Assembly: GCA_964390695.1 (NCBI GenBank)
Contig: CAYMKI010000051.1
Span: 1-17,595 of the forward strand
Source of the DNA: CAWACC01 sp964390695
Lineage (GTDB): Bacteria > Chlamydiota > Chlamydiia > Chlamydiales > Parachlamydiaceae
Direction: 5' to 3'
DNA length: 17,595 nucleotides
Shown here: positions 1-7,131 of the stretch, in pieces
How the letters are laid out: each line of letters begins with the position of its first letter
Position numbering within the stretch: position 1 is the first letter of the stretch
Position numbers and translations under genes: made by a program
The notes under the pieces: generated by a model
Seen by the model: only the letters and a program-made list of their open reading frames with translations
Databases searched by the model: none
What the model was told of the DNA's origin: nothing

Positions 1-55
1 TTGTTAAAAGGTTCTCTTATAAAAAATTTTCTAATAAAATGGGTAATGACAAGGG

Positions 56-94
56 TTACAGCCCAGGCCTCGCTCCGCTTGACCTGGGCTGTAA
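56..94. repeat. 12-bp perfect inverted repeat (hairpin) in the left intergenic region
   Basis: The arms TTACAGCCCAGG (56-67) and CCTGGGCTGTAA (83-94) are exact reverse complements around a 15-base loop. Neither side carries a T-run, so it is not a classical intrinsic terminator in either direction. It lies about 140 bases beyond the stop of the kinase-like gene. It could be a 3'-end RNA structure, a binding site or a remnant of a small repeat. The rest of 1-231 holds no gene that I can see. On the minus strand TTGACA at 157-162 could be a -35 box for a gene off the left edge, but I see no convincing -10. Confidence 0.6.
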
Positions 95-100
95 TATTAA

Positions 101-195
101 GGTTTTTCAAGCCTGTATCTTATGGAGCCTGCGTTTTTTTAGAAACATTATTTTGTTGTCAATAAAAGTACAAACTATAGAGGCTTTTCAAGCCT
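101..195. repeat. Near-identical 14-base direct repeats; the second copy forms a small hairpin
   Basis: GGTTTTTCAAGCCT (101-114) and GGCTTTTCAAGCCT (182-195) differ at one base. The second copy, with the A at 181, folds as AGGCTT-TTC-AAGCCT. It lies 37 bases downstream of the kinase-like gene's stop codon, but only a mixed T-rich stretch follows it on the minus strand. At best it is a weak terminator for that gene; both copies may be short structural repeats. Confidence 0.35.
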
Positions 196-231
196 AAGCA
201 GAATGTAAGGCTGCTACGTGACTTCAGTCTT

Positions 232-1731
232 TTACGCCTGGATGAAGTAACCGTGGCCGTTGACATTCTCAAGTTTGTAGATATAGCCTTTGTCAATCAG
301 CGCATTTATGATTTTTCTCAACCAGAATTTATTCATATCCTCTTTGGTCGCATGCATTTGATCTTCAGGCAATCCTACACTATTATATCCTTGGAATGGA
401 GGTTCATGGATGTTAAGCAACATATAGCGTTTGCCTTTTATGCCATCATTGCGTTTAGAATTTGCCTGGATATTTTGGTTAATTTCTTCGACGACATCTT
501 CGACAGCTTTTCTTAAGGAGACTTCAATCTTCTTTAAACCAGGCTTTCCATCTGGATAATCCGTAAAAAAGGTAACCTTAGCGGTTTCGGATAGATCAAG
601 TCCCAGGTTGTCTATATCTACTTGAATAGGCTCGGCGCCGGTGGCGATACCGTTCTTCGCGTAAAATTCATACAACTTAGTTTCAGATTCAATTTTTTGT
701 AAACGCCTCTGTTTAGCATCTTGAATATCACTTCTTGAGGTATCGATGCCCTGTTTTTTAGCTTCCTTGAGAACAATATCGATCTGCTCTTTTGAAACGC
801 ATCCTATAAGCCCGCAGCTGCCATTTATGTCGCCTTTAAATCCATTGACCGCACTATCCATATCCTCGAGGTCTATTAGAGCAATGCGTGGCGATCCATT
901 ATAGCCTTTATCCTCATTTATAATAGGGATATTGCGTGGGGCTACATCGTTAAAGCCAGTTTTTGCAATGAACGTCGCTAGCTGGCGAGCTGTTCCATTT
1001 AAATTTTTTGAGTGGCGATAATAAAGCTCCTCTTGATCTTTATCAGAGTGGCTAATATTCATGCGCTCCTCCACAATCATGACCCCTTCTTTACCATCGG
1101 GTGTTTTGAAGTCGAATTTTTTAGCATGCGGAACGTGCAGGAGGTCTAGCTTGTCAACCAGACATATCCGCTTGGCATGGACCATGTTTTTAAAACGTTC
1201 TTCCATGGCTTGTTTGTCATTGAACAATTGTCTATTTTTAAGAACTTGTCTTCCATCGGCTATTCCCACTTTGAAGATGTAGTTAGGGTGTTCCTTGAGA
1301 CGAAAGACTTTAGATCCACTGAGGTATTCGATGTCCGGATTTTGTGCTTGTTGTTTTATTTTAGGCAGCATGTCTTGTATTTTCTTGATGGTAGCATCTG
1401 AAAGCCCGATCCCCTTCTCTAATTCTTGTTTAGGATCTATTAGGGTATATTTTTTTCCCGATCTTAAGATGGCTTTGGTGATCAACATGCTCAGAGGGAT
1501 GATGACGGTGAAGTAGGATAATGCTATGCCAACCGCCTTGAAAAAACTCGATGCAGTAAATTTTGATTTTGACAATACGATATTTTCGGCGCCATTTTGA
1601 CTTGAACGGATCACAACGGCTTTTTTGCCTCCTAGATGGAAATAGTTGTCTACATTTTCAATGGCTTTTTGCTTATTAGTTTTAGCTTCTATTCCATAAT
1701 GTACGGGAGTAAAAAAGTTTATTTCAGACAT
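232..1731 (-). CDS. Membrane-anchored protein-kinase-like protein, function unknown
   Basis: I do not recognise this 499-residue protein by name. A hydrophobic segment at about residues 62-85 should anchor it in a membrane. What follows has the order of a protein-kinase fold: a beta-strand lysine in YIFKVG (K154), a catalytic-loop-like GFNDVAPRN (D262, N267) and a metal-binding-like ALIDLED (D287). The usual His-Arg of HRD is replaced by Phe-Asn and DFG by DLE, so it is either a divergent kinase (aminoglycoside-phosphotransferase or lipopolysaccharide-kinase style) or a pseudokinase. The C-terminal third (about 310-499) is unassigned; its last 35 residues look like a small helical/winged-helix unit. 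The ATG at 1731 follows AAAGGA at good spacing. It lies 88 bases downstream of fliR with its own AT-rich leader, so it is probably a separate unit. A host-directed or inclusion-membrane role is speculation. Confidence 0.6.
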   Translation of the reverse strand: MSEINFFTPVHYGIEAKTNKQKAIENVDNYFHLGGKKAVVIRSSQNGAENIVLSKSKFTASSFFKAVGIALSYFTVIIPLSMLITKAILRSGKKYTLIDPKQELEKGIGLSDATIKKIQDMLPKIKQQAQNPDIEYLSGSKVFRLKEHPNYIFKVGIADGRQVLKNRQLFNDKQAMEERFKNMVHAKRICLVDKLDLLHVPHAKKFDFKTPDGKEGVMIVEERMNISHSDKDQEELYYRHSKNLNGTARQLATFIAKTGFNDVAPRNIPIINEDKGYNGSPRIALIDLEDMDSAVNGFKGDINGSCGLIGCVSKEQIDIVLKEAKKQGIDTSRSDIQDAKQRRLQKIESETKLYEFYAKNGIATGAEPIQVDIDNLGLDLSETAKVTFFTDYPDGKPGLKKIEVSLRKAVEDVVEEINQNIQANSKRNDGIKGKRYMLLNIHEPPFQGYNSVGLPEDQMHATKEDMNKFWLRKIINALIDKGYIYKLENVNGHGYFIQA

Positions 1732-1774
1732 TTTATTATCCTTTTCGATTTATTTTTTTAATTAATGTTTAATT

Positions 1775-1802
1775 ATTATATATTATTATAATATAAATCA
1801 AG
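1775..1802 (-). promoter_or_regulatory. Possible promoter of the kinase-like gene
   Basis: On the minus strand TTGATT (1796-1801) or CTTGAT (1797-1802) precedes an exact TATAAT (1775-1780) with a 15- or 16-base spacer. The stretch is almost pure A+T, so chance matches are likely. It sits between the fliR stop and the kinase-like gene's ribosome binding site. Confidence 0.35.
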
Positions 1803-1819
1803 GTGAAGTTAGTTTAAAA

Positions 1820-2661
1820 TCAGATCAATTGGGTATACATTTGCATCAGCAGGAATTCGGCGAGACGTGTCACTTGCCGAAAGGTTTGTTCAAATAAGGG
1901 AAACAGCCTGCCCATGGTCAACATCATGGACCATAGTCCGAATAGCACGCGTAGGGGCAATCCAGTGAGCAGAAGGTTCATTTCAGGAACGACTCGCACG
2001 GTGAAAGCCACGCCGACTAAATTGATACAAAGAACTAGGATGGAGATCGCGCCGTATTTGATGGCAAAGGTATATATCCAGCTTGTGCCGTCGGTGATAT
2101 CGTTGACCATGCTGAAGGGTAGTTGATAATGGCCAATGGGCACTATGGTAAAGCTCTCGGCTAATATTTTGATAAAGACATGATGAAAGTCGGTAACTAA
2201 CATGTACAGCGCCCCGGTGAACATTAAAAGCATACCTAGGCTAGAGTGGAAGGCGTAAGAAAAAGGATTTAGAAACTGTGCGGTAGAGAAGCCAATCATA
2301 TTATCAACGACTTCACCTGCCATGGCCATGGCTTCAAAGACGATGTTAAAGCAAAAACCCAGTAGATAACCAAGAGAAAGTTCTGCAATACACGTCAGGG
2401 CTATTCCTATAATGTTGTTGTTGTCCAAGATGCNNNNNNNNNNAGGGCATTTTTTTCATATTGAGGATAAAGGGTTACAGCTAAAAGAAAAGCGATAAAT
2501 ATGCCTAAGTACAGGCGGCTGCTGAAAGTTAGGGACTTATTGGCTAAGAGAGGCGAGATGAATAAGATCCCTAAAGCCCTAAATAGGGTATAAGCGAAAA
2601 AAAGAAAAAATTGCGGATAGAGATAAGGTTCTGTGAAGAGCTTAGGATCTATCATAGGCAT
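1820..2661 (-). CDS. fliR: Flagellar export-gate protein FliR, interrupted by an assembly gap
   Basis: FliR is the polytopic membrane subunit that, with FliP and FliQ, forms the gated channel through which flagellar subunits leave the cytoplasm. The N-terminal piece (2444-2661, about 72 residues) and the C-terminal piece (1820-2433, about 204 residues) lie in different frames on either side of ten N. Together they give about 276 residues, the usual FliR size. The second piece keeps family landmarks: GEVVDNMIGFSTAQFLNP after the early helices, and VPEMNLLLTGLPL before the final helices. The ATG at 2661 abuts the fliQ stop codon (TAAATG), indicating translational coupling; a second Met lies two codons on. 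The apparent start of the C-terminal piece (TTG at 2428) is a gap artefact. The frames rejoin if the real gap length leaves remainder 2 on division by 3, which ten does not. A true frameshift cannot be excluded. Confidence 0.85.
2434..2443. other. Scaffold gap (ten N) inside fliR
   Basis: Ten consecutive N break fliR. The number looks like a placeholder, because ten bases would leave the two halves out of frame. From the family layout, only a few codons between the second and third membrane segments seem to be missing. Confidence 0.97.
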
Positions 2662-2943
2662 TTACACTGCCGTACTCATGATGGTGTTCCAATGGTAAAC
2701 GATGATTTCATGGGTAAAGCGCATCATAATCTTAAGCATCCAGGGAAAAGTGAGACCGAAGATCACCCCAAAGCACAAGATTTTGGGAATAAAGATGAGG
2801 GTGGTCTCTGTGATCTGAGTGACTGACTGGAAAATGGACACTCCTAAGCCGATGAATAGGGTTGCTACCAAAATAGGGGCGCCGATTTCAGCAGCAATAA
2901 ATAAGCTGTATCTGATCAAGTCCACAGCTACTTCTTCAGTCAC
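2662..2943 (-). CDS. fliQ: Flagellar export-gate protein FliQ
   Basis: FliQ is a small two-helix membrane subunit of the flagellar export gate. The 93-residue product has the family pattern: a first hydrophobic helix (about residues 10-38), the polar turn with QSVTQITETTL, then FIPKI and a second helix ending in PWML. FIPKI is the flagellar form of the motif as I recall it, unlike many SctS proteins. I chose the GTG at 2943 because a perfect AGGAGG (2952-2957) lies eight bases upstream and the protein then begins VTEEVAVDL at family length. A longer reading from 2988 would add 15 unrelated residues encoded inside fliP. The Shine-Dalgarno sequence sits within the last codons of fliP, and the stop directly precedes the fliR ATG, so the three genes should be translated as a coupled unit. 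Confidence 0.9.
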   Translation of the reverse strand: MTEEVAVDLIRYSLFIAAEIGAPILVATLFIGLGVSIFQSVTQITETTLIFIPKILCFGVIFGLTFPWMLKIMMRFTHEIIVYHWNTIMSTAV

Positions 2944-2947
2944 GATA

Positions 2948-3799
2948 TTATCCTCCTGAATGAAAACCACGCACCAGTTGCTGTACAATCAAGTGCCAGC
3001 CATCCACCATGATGAATAGTAACAGCTTGCAGGGGGTGGATACCATGACAGGTGGCAGCATCATCATACCCATGGACATCAATATAGAAGACACTACCAT
3101 ATCTATAATCAAAAAAGGCAAAAAAAGCAAAAAGCCCATCATAAAGGCAGTGCGCAATTCCGAAAGCATGAACGCTGGAATTAGACAATACCAAGGCACT
3201 GCGTTGGAGGCTTGTTCGCTATCCGAACCGTGTTCAAAATGCACTTGGGCTACTTCAAGAAACAAATTGATATCTTGCTCTCTGGCATGAGACAGTAAAA
3301 AGGCTTGTAGGGGCTCCCAAAGTTTTTCCACCAGGACAGTTTCTTCAGATGAGGAACCGGATTTGATTTCAGGCAGGGCTTTCAGTTCGCCCTTCAAATA
3401 AGGGTCGATGGCTGTCCGGTAGGCTTTCGCTAAGACAGGTTGCATGATAAATGCGGTAAGTATCAGCGAAAGGCCTATGATGATTTGATTAGAGGGGATT
3501 TGTGACGATCCCAGAGCTTGCCGAAGGAATTGAAAGACGATGCTGATGCGTAAAAAAGAGGTCATCATCATGATTCCAAAGGGAATCAGGGAAATCACAG
3601 ACAAAAATGTGATAATACGCAGCTGGTTGCCTAAGGATAGAAAGTTGAGATTTTCTTTCAGGTTTGCGGGAGATAACGCGCTTTGGAACGGCACTTGTTG
3701 TGCCTCGAGTTGAACGCTGCTAGCAAAAGTAATGAAAAATAGCAAAGCCAGCACAGAAGAAAAAAAACTGTTTTTGGGTATGTTACGAGTTTTTTTCAT
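2948..3799 (-). CDS. fliP: Flagellar export-gate protein FliP
   Basis: FliP is the main pore-forming subunit of the flagellar export gate. The 283-residue product starts with a signal peptide as FliP does (MKKTR then a hydrophobic run, likely cut after about residue 34). The signature MTSFLRISIVFQFLRQALG (79-97) is followed by a second helix ending IMQPVL. After the extracytoplasmic region come LIPAFMLSELRTAF (206-219), LPFLIIDMVVSSILMSMGMMMLPP (227-250) and LLFIMVDGW (260-268). The extracytoplasmic region (about 125-200) looks somewhat longer than in enterobacterial FliP, with a polar GSSSEE stretch at 148-153. I prefer the ATG at 3799 over a TTG five codons upstream because it gives the normal signal peptide. 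The gene overlaps fliO by 17 bases and carries the fliQ ribosome binding site at its end. The motifs read as FliP rather than SctR. Confidence 0.92.
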   Translation of the reverse strand: MKKTRNIPKNSFFSSVLALLFFITFASSVQLEAQQVPFQSALSPANLKENLNFLSLGNQLRIITFLSVISLIPFGIMMMTSFLRISIVFQFLRQALGSSQIPSNQIIIGLSLILTAFIMQPVLAKAYRTAIDPYLKGELKALPEIKSGSSSEETVLVEKLWEPLQAFLLSHAREQDINLFLEVAQVHFEHGSDSEQASNAVPWYCLIPAFMLSELRTAFMMGFLLFLPFLIIDMVVSSILMSMGMMMLPPVMVSTPCKLLLFIMVDGWHLIVQQLVRGFHSGG

Positions 3800-4316
3800 G
3801 GAGCATTTTCTCAAAATCGCTTGGATTTGGGGATTCGGTGGAATGACTCAGCAGTGTGACCCCGTTGAGTGATTCGGCTATAGCTATGTCTTTCCCCTTG
3901 ATTTGCAGAACATATAATGTGGTTTTAGGGGTTAAAGCACGGCGTTCGATGATTTTGATAAGGCTGTTGGTGTTGAGCTGCTGCATGCGGGTATTTAGCG
4001 CTCTTTTGAGGATCCAGCTAATAATTAAGACAATGACAAGAATGGAGCCTAAGGAAAAGAGCATGTTGAAGAATTGATAGAAGAAATGATCTTCTTGATT
4101 GCTTGGTGGTTCAAAAAGATCCGTACTTGCAGGAGTTTTCGGCGCAGCACTTTCGGGCTGGTGATATTGCGTATCTGGTGCCTGGCCGTGTGTGCTTTCG
4201 GTAACTGTGGAGGGGGCCTTTAGCTCACCTTGACTGGTTTGGCTATACGCACAAGGGGTGTTTACAAAAAAAATAAGAAAGATTGCGGTAATGATTATTC
4301 TATGCAGACTTGTCAT
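3783..4316 (-). CDS. fliO: Flagellar protein FliO, assembly factor of the export gate
   Basis: FliO helps assemble or stabilise the FliP ring and is found in flagellar but not in virulence type III systems, so it identifies this operon as flagellar. The 177-residue product has a signal-like N-terminus (residues 1-25, ending CAYSQ), a Pro/Ser/Thr-rich extracytoplasmic linker (about 27-75), one transmembrane helix (84-104) with basic residues after it, and a small cytoplasmic beta-rich domain (about 115-158). That domain carries the family pattern IKIIERRALTPKTTLYVLQI and, later, SLNGVTLLS. Overall sequence conservation of FliO is low, so the call leans on topology, this motif and position immediately before fliP, the canonical fliOPQR order. 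It is the first gene of the operon; a very weak promoter (TTGATT at 4369-4374, 17 bases, TAGACA at 4346-4351) may lie upstream. No sigma-28-type flagellar promoter was evident. Confidence 0.85.
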   Translation of the reverse strand: MTSLHRIIITAIFLIFFVNTPCAYSQTSQGELKAPSTVTESTHGQAPDTQYHQPESAAPKTPASTDLFEPPSNQEDHFFYQFFNMLFSLGSILVIVLIISWILKRALNTRMQQLNTNSLIKIIERRALTPKTTLYVLQIKGKDIAIAESLNGVTLLSHSTESPNPSDFEKMLHEKNS

Positions 4317-4403
4317 CGGTAAAACCTACTCTGAAAACTTACCTATGTCTAACACGAACGCTTTTTTTAATCAAAGTATATTTAGTAGAGTTTTGCAAAG
4401 CTT

Positions 4404-4499
4404 AATTAACGCGATTTGCGACTTTTCTGTGTGATCTTATTCTAGCGCTTCGCGCCAGAATAAGATCACACAAAAAAAAAGTTGCACATCGCGTTAATT
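4404..4499. repeat. Long imperfect palindrome between the ABC-like gene and fliO
   Basis: The arms at 4404-4443 and 4457-4499 can pair almost throughout. The outer stem is AATTAACGCGAT (12 bp), the inner stem TGTGTGATCTTATTCT (16 bp, perfect: 4428-4443 with 4457-4472), and the tip has a further GCGC-TTC-GCGC stem-loop. An A9 run on the right arm makes the arms unequal. Transcription from the ABC-like gene would enter this structure about 20 bases after its stop codon, but no T-run follows the stem on the minus strand, so it is not a classical terminator. It may be a small non-autonomous element, an mRNA-end structure or an attenuator ahead of fliO. No clear target duplication flanks it. Confidence 0.8.
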
Positions 4500-4519
4500 T
4501 TGTACAAATTCCAATATGT

Positions 4520-5950
4520 TCATCGGTGCCGCACTTCTATCACACATTTAGACTGGGCCAATTCGTCAATAAGCTCGCTCAGCCGCTCCTTGTTTTCGGA
4601 ATCGAGGTTAGCATCCCATTCGTCCAATAACAGGACCTCTGCGTCGACTTGGTCGAGAATTTCGATCAGGCGATTTTTTAGAGATTCTCCTGTAGAGTAC
4701 TTATTGGTTTCGGAGTGGAAGCTAAGGTGGTTGTGTGTGGGCAGGAAAAAGGCTTTCTGAGCCAGTGCATTTTTTACTAAAAGCAGGGCGGTCGATTTTC
4801 CGCAGCCGTTTTCACCTCTTAAAGTAACACGTCCCGAACGTGTGGTAAAGGCCAACAGGTCGTTATACGACTGCAGGGCTTGAGGTGCGCTCACAGAGAT
4901 TTGGTCGGCATCGGCAGCGGTATTTTCTTTAACGATGGTTTGCTGCACATTGATTTTCGGCCATTTGACTTTCTTTAGCATGGGGACATGCAGAGCTTTA
5001 GTCGGTTGTATGGTTTTGTAAATGGCCGTCAATTTACTGCGGTGCATCGACCATCGAAACAGCAGGCTCAAGGTCTGGTAGGTGTAGGAAAGGATGTTGA
5101 ACAACAGCGGCAGTATCACTACGAATGTGGAAAGCTTTACCGGATCGTCACGGTGAGTCAGCATGAAGTAGGCGACGACCAGCAGGGATGGTATGGAGGT
5201 AAACAAGGAGACGAAGATCGCCAAAAACTGGTCGAAACGTTCCAGCGCCACGTTGCGCTGCAGGCAGCGGTCTAATCTTTGTTCGGTTTTGTCTTGCCAA
5301 ATATTGAAATTGTAAAAATTTCCCAGCAAAATATTGTCCCAGGAAGCATAAAGGGATTGCACTAAGTCAACCCTGGCTGTGAGAGCTTTTTGAGTGAGCT
5401 GTCTTTGAGCGCGCCGATTTAATTTCATGATAATCAGAACGCAGACAAGGCTGAAGGTGTAGGCAAAAGCAAATAGAGGTTCCACCACAATAGAGAGGGC
5501 CATGATATTGAACAATACGCTTAAAACCATCATGCATAGGTCCCAGACGTAATCGATGAGGGCGTTAATTGCTGTGGGGCCTTCCGAGGTTAAAATGGAG
5601 AGCTTTTCCTCTTTGAGTCCTTTATTGCTCCACTCTCCTATATTGTTTCGGTTCGAGTTGACAAAAGCTTGGATGAAGGAGCGCTGGGCCTGTTGTTTCC
5701 AAGTTGTTTTTAAGATAAAAGCTATGCCGTTGGGAATGTAAAACAAGGCAATGGACAAAAGATACAACGATAAAAACAGCAGAAAATTCTTGCCTGTAGT
5801 GATATTTGCCATCATATGGACGAGCCAAATCGTTGAGGATGCCTCAATGATCTGCTGCAGGGCTAATGCACATAGGCAACCTACAGCTGACTTATTTGTC
5901 AGAAGGGCATATATTTGCTTGTGTGGCTTCAAGGACGTGGGATTAAACAT
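4520..5950 (-). CDS. ABC-exporter-like protein with a very short nucleotide-binding domain
   Basis: The 476-residue protein has about six hydrophobic segments (roughly 22-50, 53-80, 137-156, 158-176, 240-263 and 272-296), as in the membrane half of ABC exporters. A C-terminal ATPase part follows: Walker A GENGCGKST (379-387), a signature-like STGES (419-423), Walker B EVLLLDE (438-444, catalytic-type E444), D-loop NLDSEN and a switch-like H475 two residues before the end. Only about 34 residues separate the Walker A lysine from the signature, where ABC proteins normally have roughly 90-100. Most of the helical subdomain and an obvious Q-loop are therefore missing, although every remaining motif is intact. 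It probably acts as a dimer in the inner membrane; the substrate is unknown. It has a good promoter of its own at 5971-5999. I found no strong Shine-Dalgarno sequence next to the ATG at 5950. Confidence 0.75.
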   Translation of the reverse strand: MFNPTSLKPHKQIYALLTNKSAVGCLCALALQQIIEASSTIWLVHMMANITTGKNFLLFLSLYLLSIALFYIPNGIAFILKTTWKQQAQRSFIQAFVNSNRNNIGEWSNKGLKEEKLSILTSEGPTAINALIDYVWDLCMMVLSVLFNIMALSIVVEPLFAFAYTFSLVCVLIIMKLNRRAQRQLTQKALTARVDLVQSLYASWDNILLGNFYNFNIWQDKTEQRLDRCLQRNVALERFDQFLAIFVSLFTSIPSLLVVAYFMLTHRDDPVKLSTFVVILPLLFNILSYTYQTLSLLFRWSMHRSKLTAIYKTIQPTKALHVPMLKKVKWPKINVQQTIVKENTAADADQISVSAPQALQSYNDLLAFTTRSGRVTLRGENGCGKSTALLLVKNALAQKAFFLPTHNHLSFHSETNKYSTGESLKNRLIEILDQVDAEVLLLDEWDANLDSENKERLSELIDELAQSKCVIEVRHR

Positions 5951-5970
5951 ACTAATATAAAAATGACCTG

Positions 5971-5999
5971 GTTATAAATACTCACAACAATCTTACCAA
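5971..5999 (-). promoter_or_regulatory. Promoter of the ABC-like gene
   Basis: On the minus strand TTGGTA (5994-5999) and TATAAC (5971-5976) are separated by exactly 17 bases. The start codon lies 20 bases beyond the -10, so the leader would be short. A second weaker pair (TTGCTA and TAAGAT, 18 bases) overlaps it. The rest of 5951-6057 shows nothing else. Confidence 0.5.
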
Positions 6000-6057
6000 T
6001 AAATCGTTTAATATAGCAATAAGTATCTAAAAATAAATCATCTAGAGGTTTAAAATT

Positions 6058-6375
6058 TTAATTTTTCAATTTTACCGCAACCATTGTCACAAATACCAAA
6101 AAACTTATAGCCGCCATGAGGCCTGTGGGTAGTAGTTTGAAAGATCCGATAAAGCGATAGGTAAAAAAAATAGCCATGGCAAATGCGACTCCGCATGAGA
6201 CAAAATATCCCAGCACTTCCTTGTTAAACATGGTTATGGCTGACACGATCAGGATCAAACCCGTCATGCACCCCATGAGCAGAGAAGGCAAACTGCCGGC
6301 TTTATAGTAACCCATCATACCGCCACCCATCAAGATAAATGCGTACAGTATGACTAACCAGGGCATAAATTTCAT
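6058..6375 (-). CDS. TMEM14/UPF0136-family small membrane protein
   Basis: The product has 105 residues and about four hydrophobic helices. GGGMMGYYKAGSLPSLLMG (17-35) and the later KLLPTGLMAAIS match the TMEM14 (UPF0136) family, whose eukaryotic members sit in mitochondrial or ER membranes; the bacterial role is not established. The open frame reaches back to 6549, but the ATG at 6375 is the likely start: it has AAAGGA seven bases upstream, and the extra 58 codons would lie entirely inside the hydrolase gene without resembling the family. It begins 19 bases after the hydrolase stop codon, so the two are almost certainly cotranscribed. Confidence 0.8.
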   Translation of the reverse strand: MKFMPWLVILYAFILMGGGMMGYYKAGSLPSLLMGCMTGLILIVSAITMFNKEVLGYFVSCGVAFAMAIFFTYRFIGSFKLLPTGLMAAISFLVFVTMVAVKLKN

Positions 6376-6394
6376 AAATGTTTCCTTTGTAGGT

Positions 6395-7129
6395 TTATGC
6401 AAAAATATGATGAAAAAAATTGCGCATAGCTTCCCATGAGCGTTGGTCTGCCAGTTTGTTATACGCCAAGCCGCCTTTAAAATCAGAGACTTCGGGATTA
6501 GTAAACGCATGCACAGCATTGCCATAAATGTGCATCTGCCAATCGACACCTAAATCAGTGAATTCTTTTTGTGTGGTGAGAATGTCTTGATTGCTTACCA
6601 TGGGATCTTGATGTCCGTGCAAAATCAGCAAAGAGCCTCGAATATTTTGAGCTGGCGGCTGAGTGGAGGCTTTGACGTTTCCAAGGGTATTCCCTAATAG
6701 TCCATGAAAGCTGGCTACTCCTCGGACTGGAGCGCCGCTTCTTAAAAGCTCGATGACTGTTAATCCGCCAAAGCAAAAGCCGATGGCTCCAATTTTGGCT
6801 TTATCGACATGCGGCAAATGCGCTACAGCTTCAAAAGCAGCACCAATGCGCTCTCTAAGTAACTTGCGGTTTAAAAACAGCGGTAGCATCAGAGCTTGAG
6901 CTTCATCGTCGGTGGTGACTTCAATGCCTTCACCATATATGTCGGCGGCTAAAGCCACATAACCCATCTTGGCCAACTCAGAGGCCTTTTGGCGGGCAAA
7001 AGCGTCTTGACCTCTCCACGCATGTGCAATAATGATGGCCGGGCAGGGAGATTTAATATTAGCAGCATGCGTTAAATAACCCTGGCAGAGGGTCTCTCCG
7101 CAGGGATAGGAAAGAGTAGCTTGATACAT
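6395..7129 (-). CDS. Dienelactone hydrolase family protein (alpha/beta hydrolase)
   Basis: A soluble 244-residue alpha/beta hydrolase. The DLH-type nucleophile elbow is GFCFGG with C119, the acid is D175 in HGHQDPMV, and H207 lies in GNAVHAFTNP, so the Cys-Asp-His triad is complete. The N-terminus has the early strand AIIIAHAWRG and the ADIYGEG turn typical of this family. The length matches family members of about 240 residues. The family splits ester or lactone bonds, but the substrate cannot be told here; a chlorocatechol pathway is not implied. The ATG at 7129 has GAGG four bases upstream, and that ribosome binding site lies in a 9-bp hairpin. It leads a two-gene unit with the TMEM14-like gene. 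Confidence 0.85.
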   Translation of the reverse strand: MYQATLSYPCGETLCQGYLTHAANIKSPCPAIIIAHAWRGQDAFARQKASELAKMGYVALAADIYGEGIEVTTDDEAQALMLPLFLNRKLLRERIGAAFEAVAHLPHVDKAKIGAIGFCFGGLTVIELLRSGAPVRGVASFHGLLGNTLGNVKASTQPPAQNIRGSLLILHGHQDPMVSNQDILTTQKEFTDLGVDWQMHIYGNAVHAFTNPEVSDFKGGLAYNKLADQRSWEAMRNFFHHIFA

Positions 7130-7131
7130 TC

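Noticed and set aside
1820..2428. A separate 202-residue membrane protein starting at TTG
   Set aside because: It is the C-terminal part of fliR; the apparent start is created by the adjoining N gap.
2944..2988. A longer FliQ starting inside fliP
   Set aside because: The GTG at 2943 has a perfect AGGAGG at eight bases and yields the normal family length.
1820..3799. Reading the cluster as the virulence type III genes sctR-sctS-sctT
   Set aside because: FliO upstream and the flagellar forms of the FliP and FliQ motifs fit flagella better; a tree would settle it.
4404..4499. Intrinsic terminator for the ABC-like gene
   Set aside because: The stem is strong, but the T-run on the minus strand precedes the inner stem rather than following the hairpin.
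4988..5275. Plus-strand frame of 95 codons opposite the ABC-like gene
   Set aside because: It is low-complexity Gln/Gly-rich antisense translation of the real gene, with no ribosome binding site or family likeness.
6058..6549. A 163-residue version of the TMEM14-like protein
   Set aside because: The extra 58 residues overlap the hydrolase gene and do not resemble the family; the ATG at 6375 has a proper ribosome binding site.
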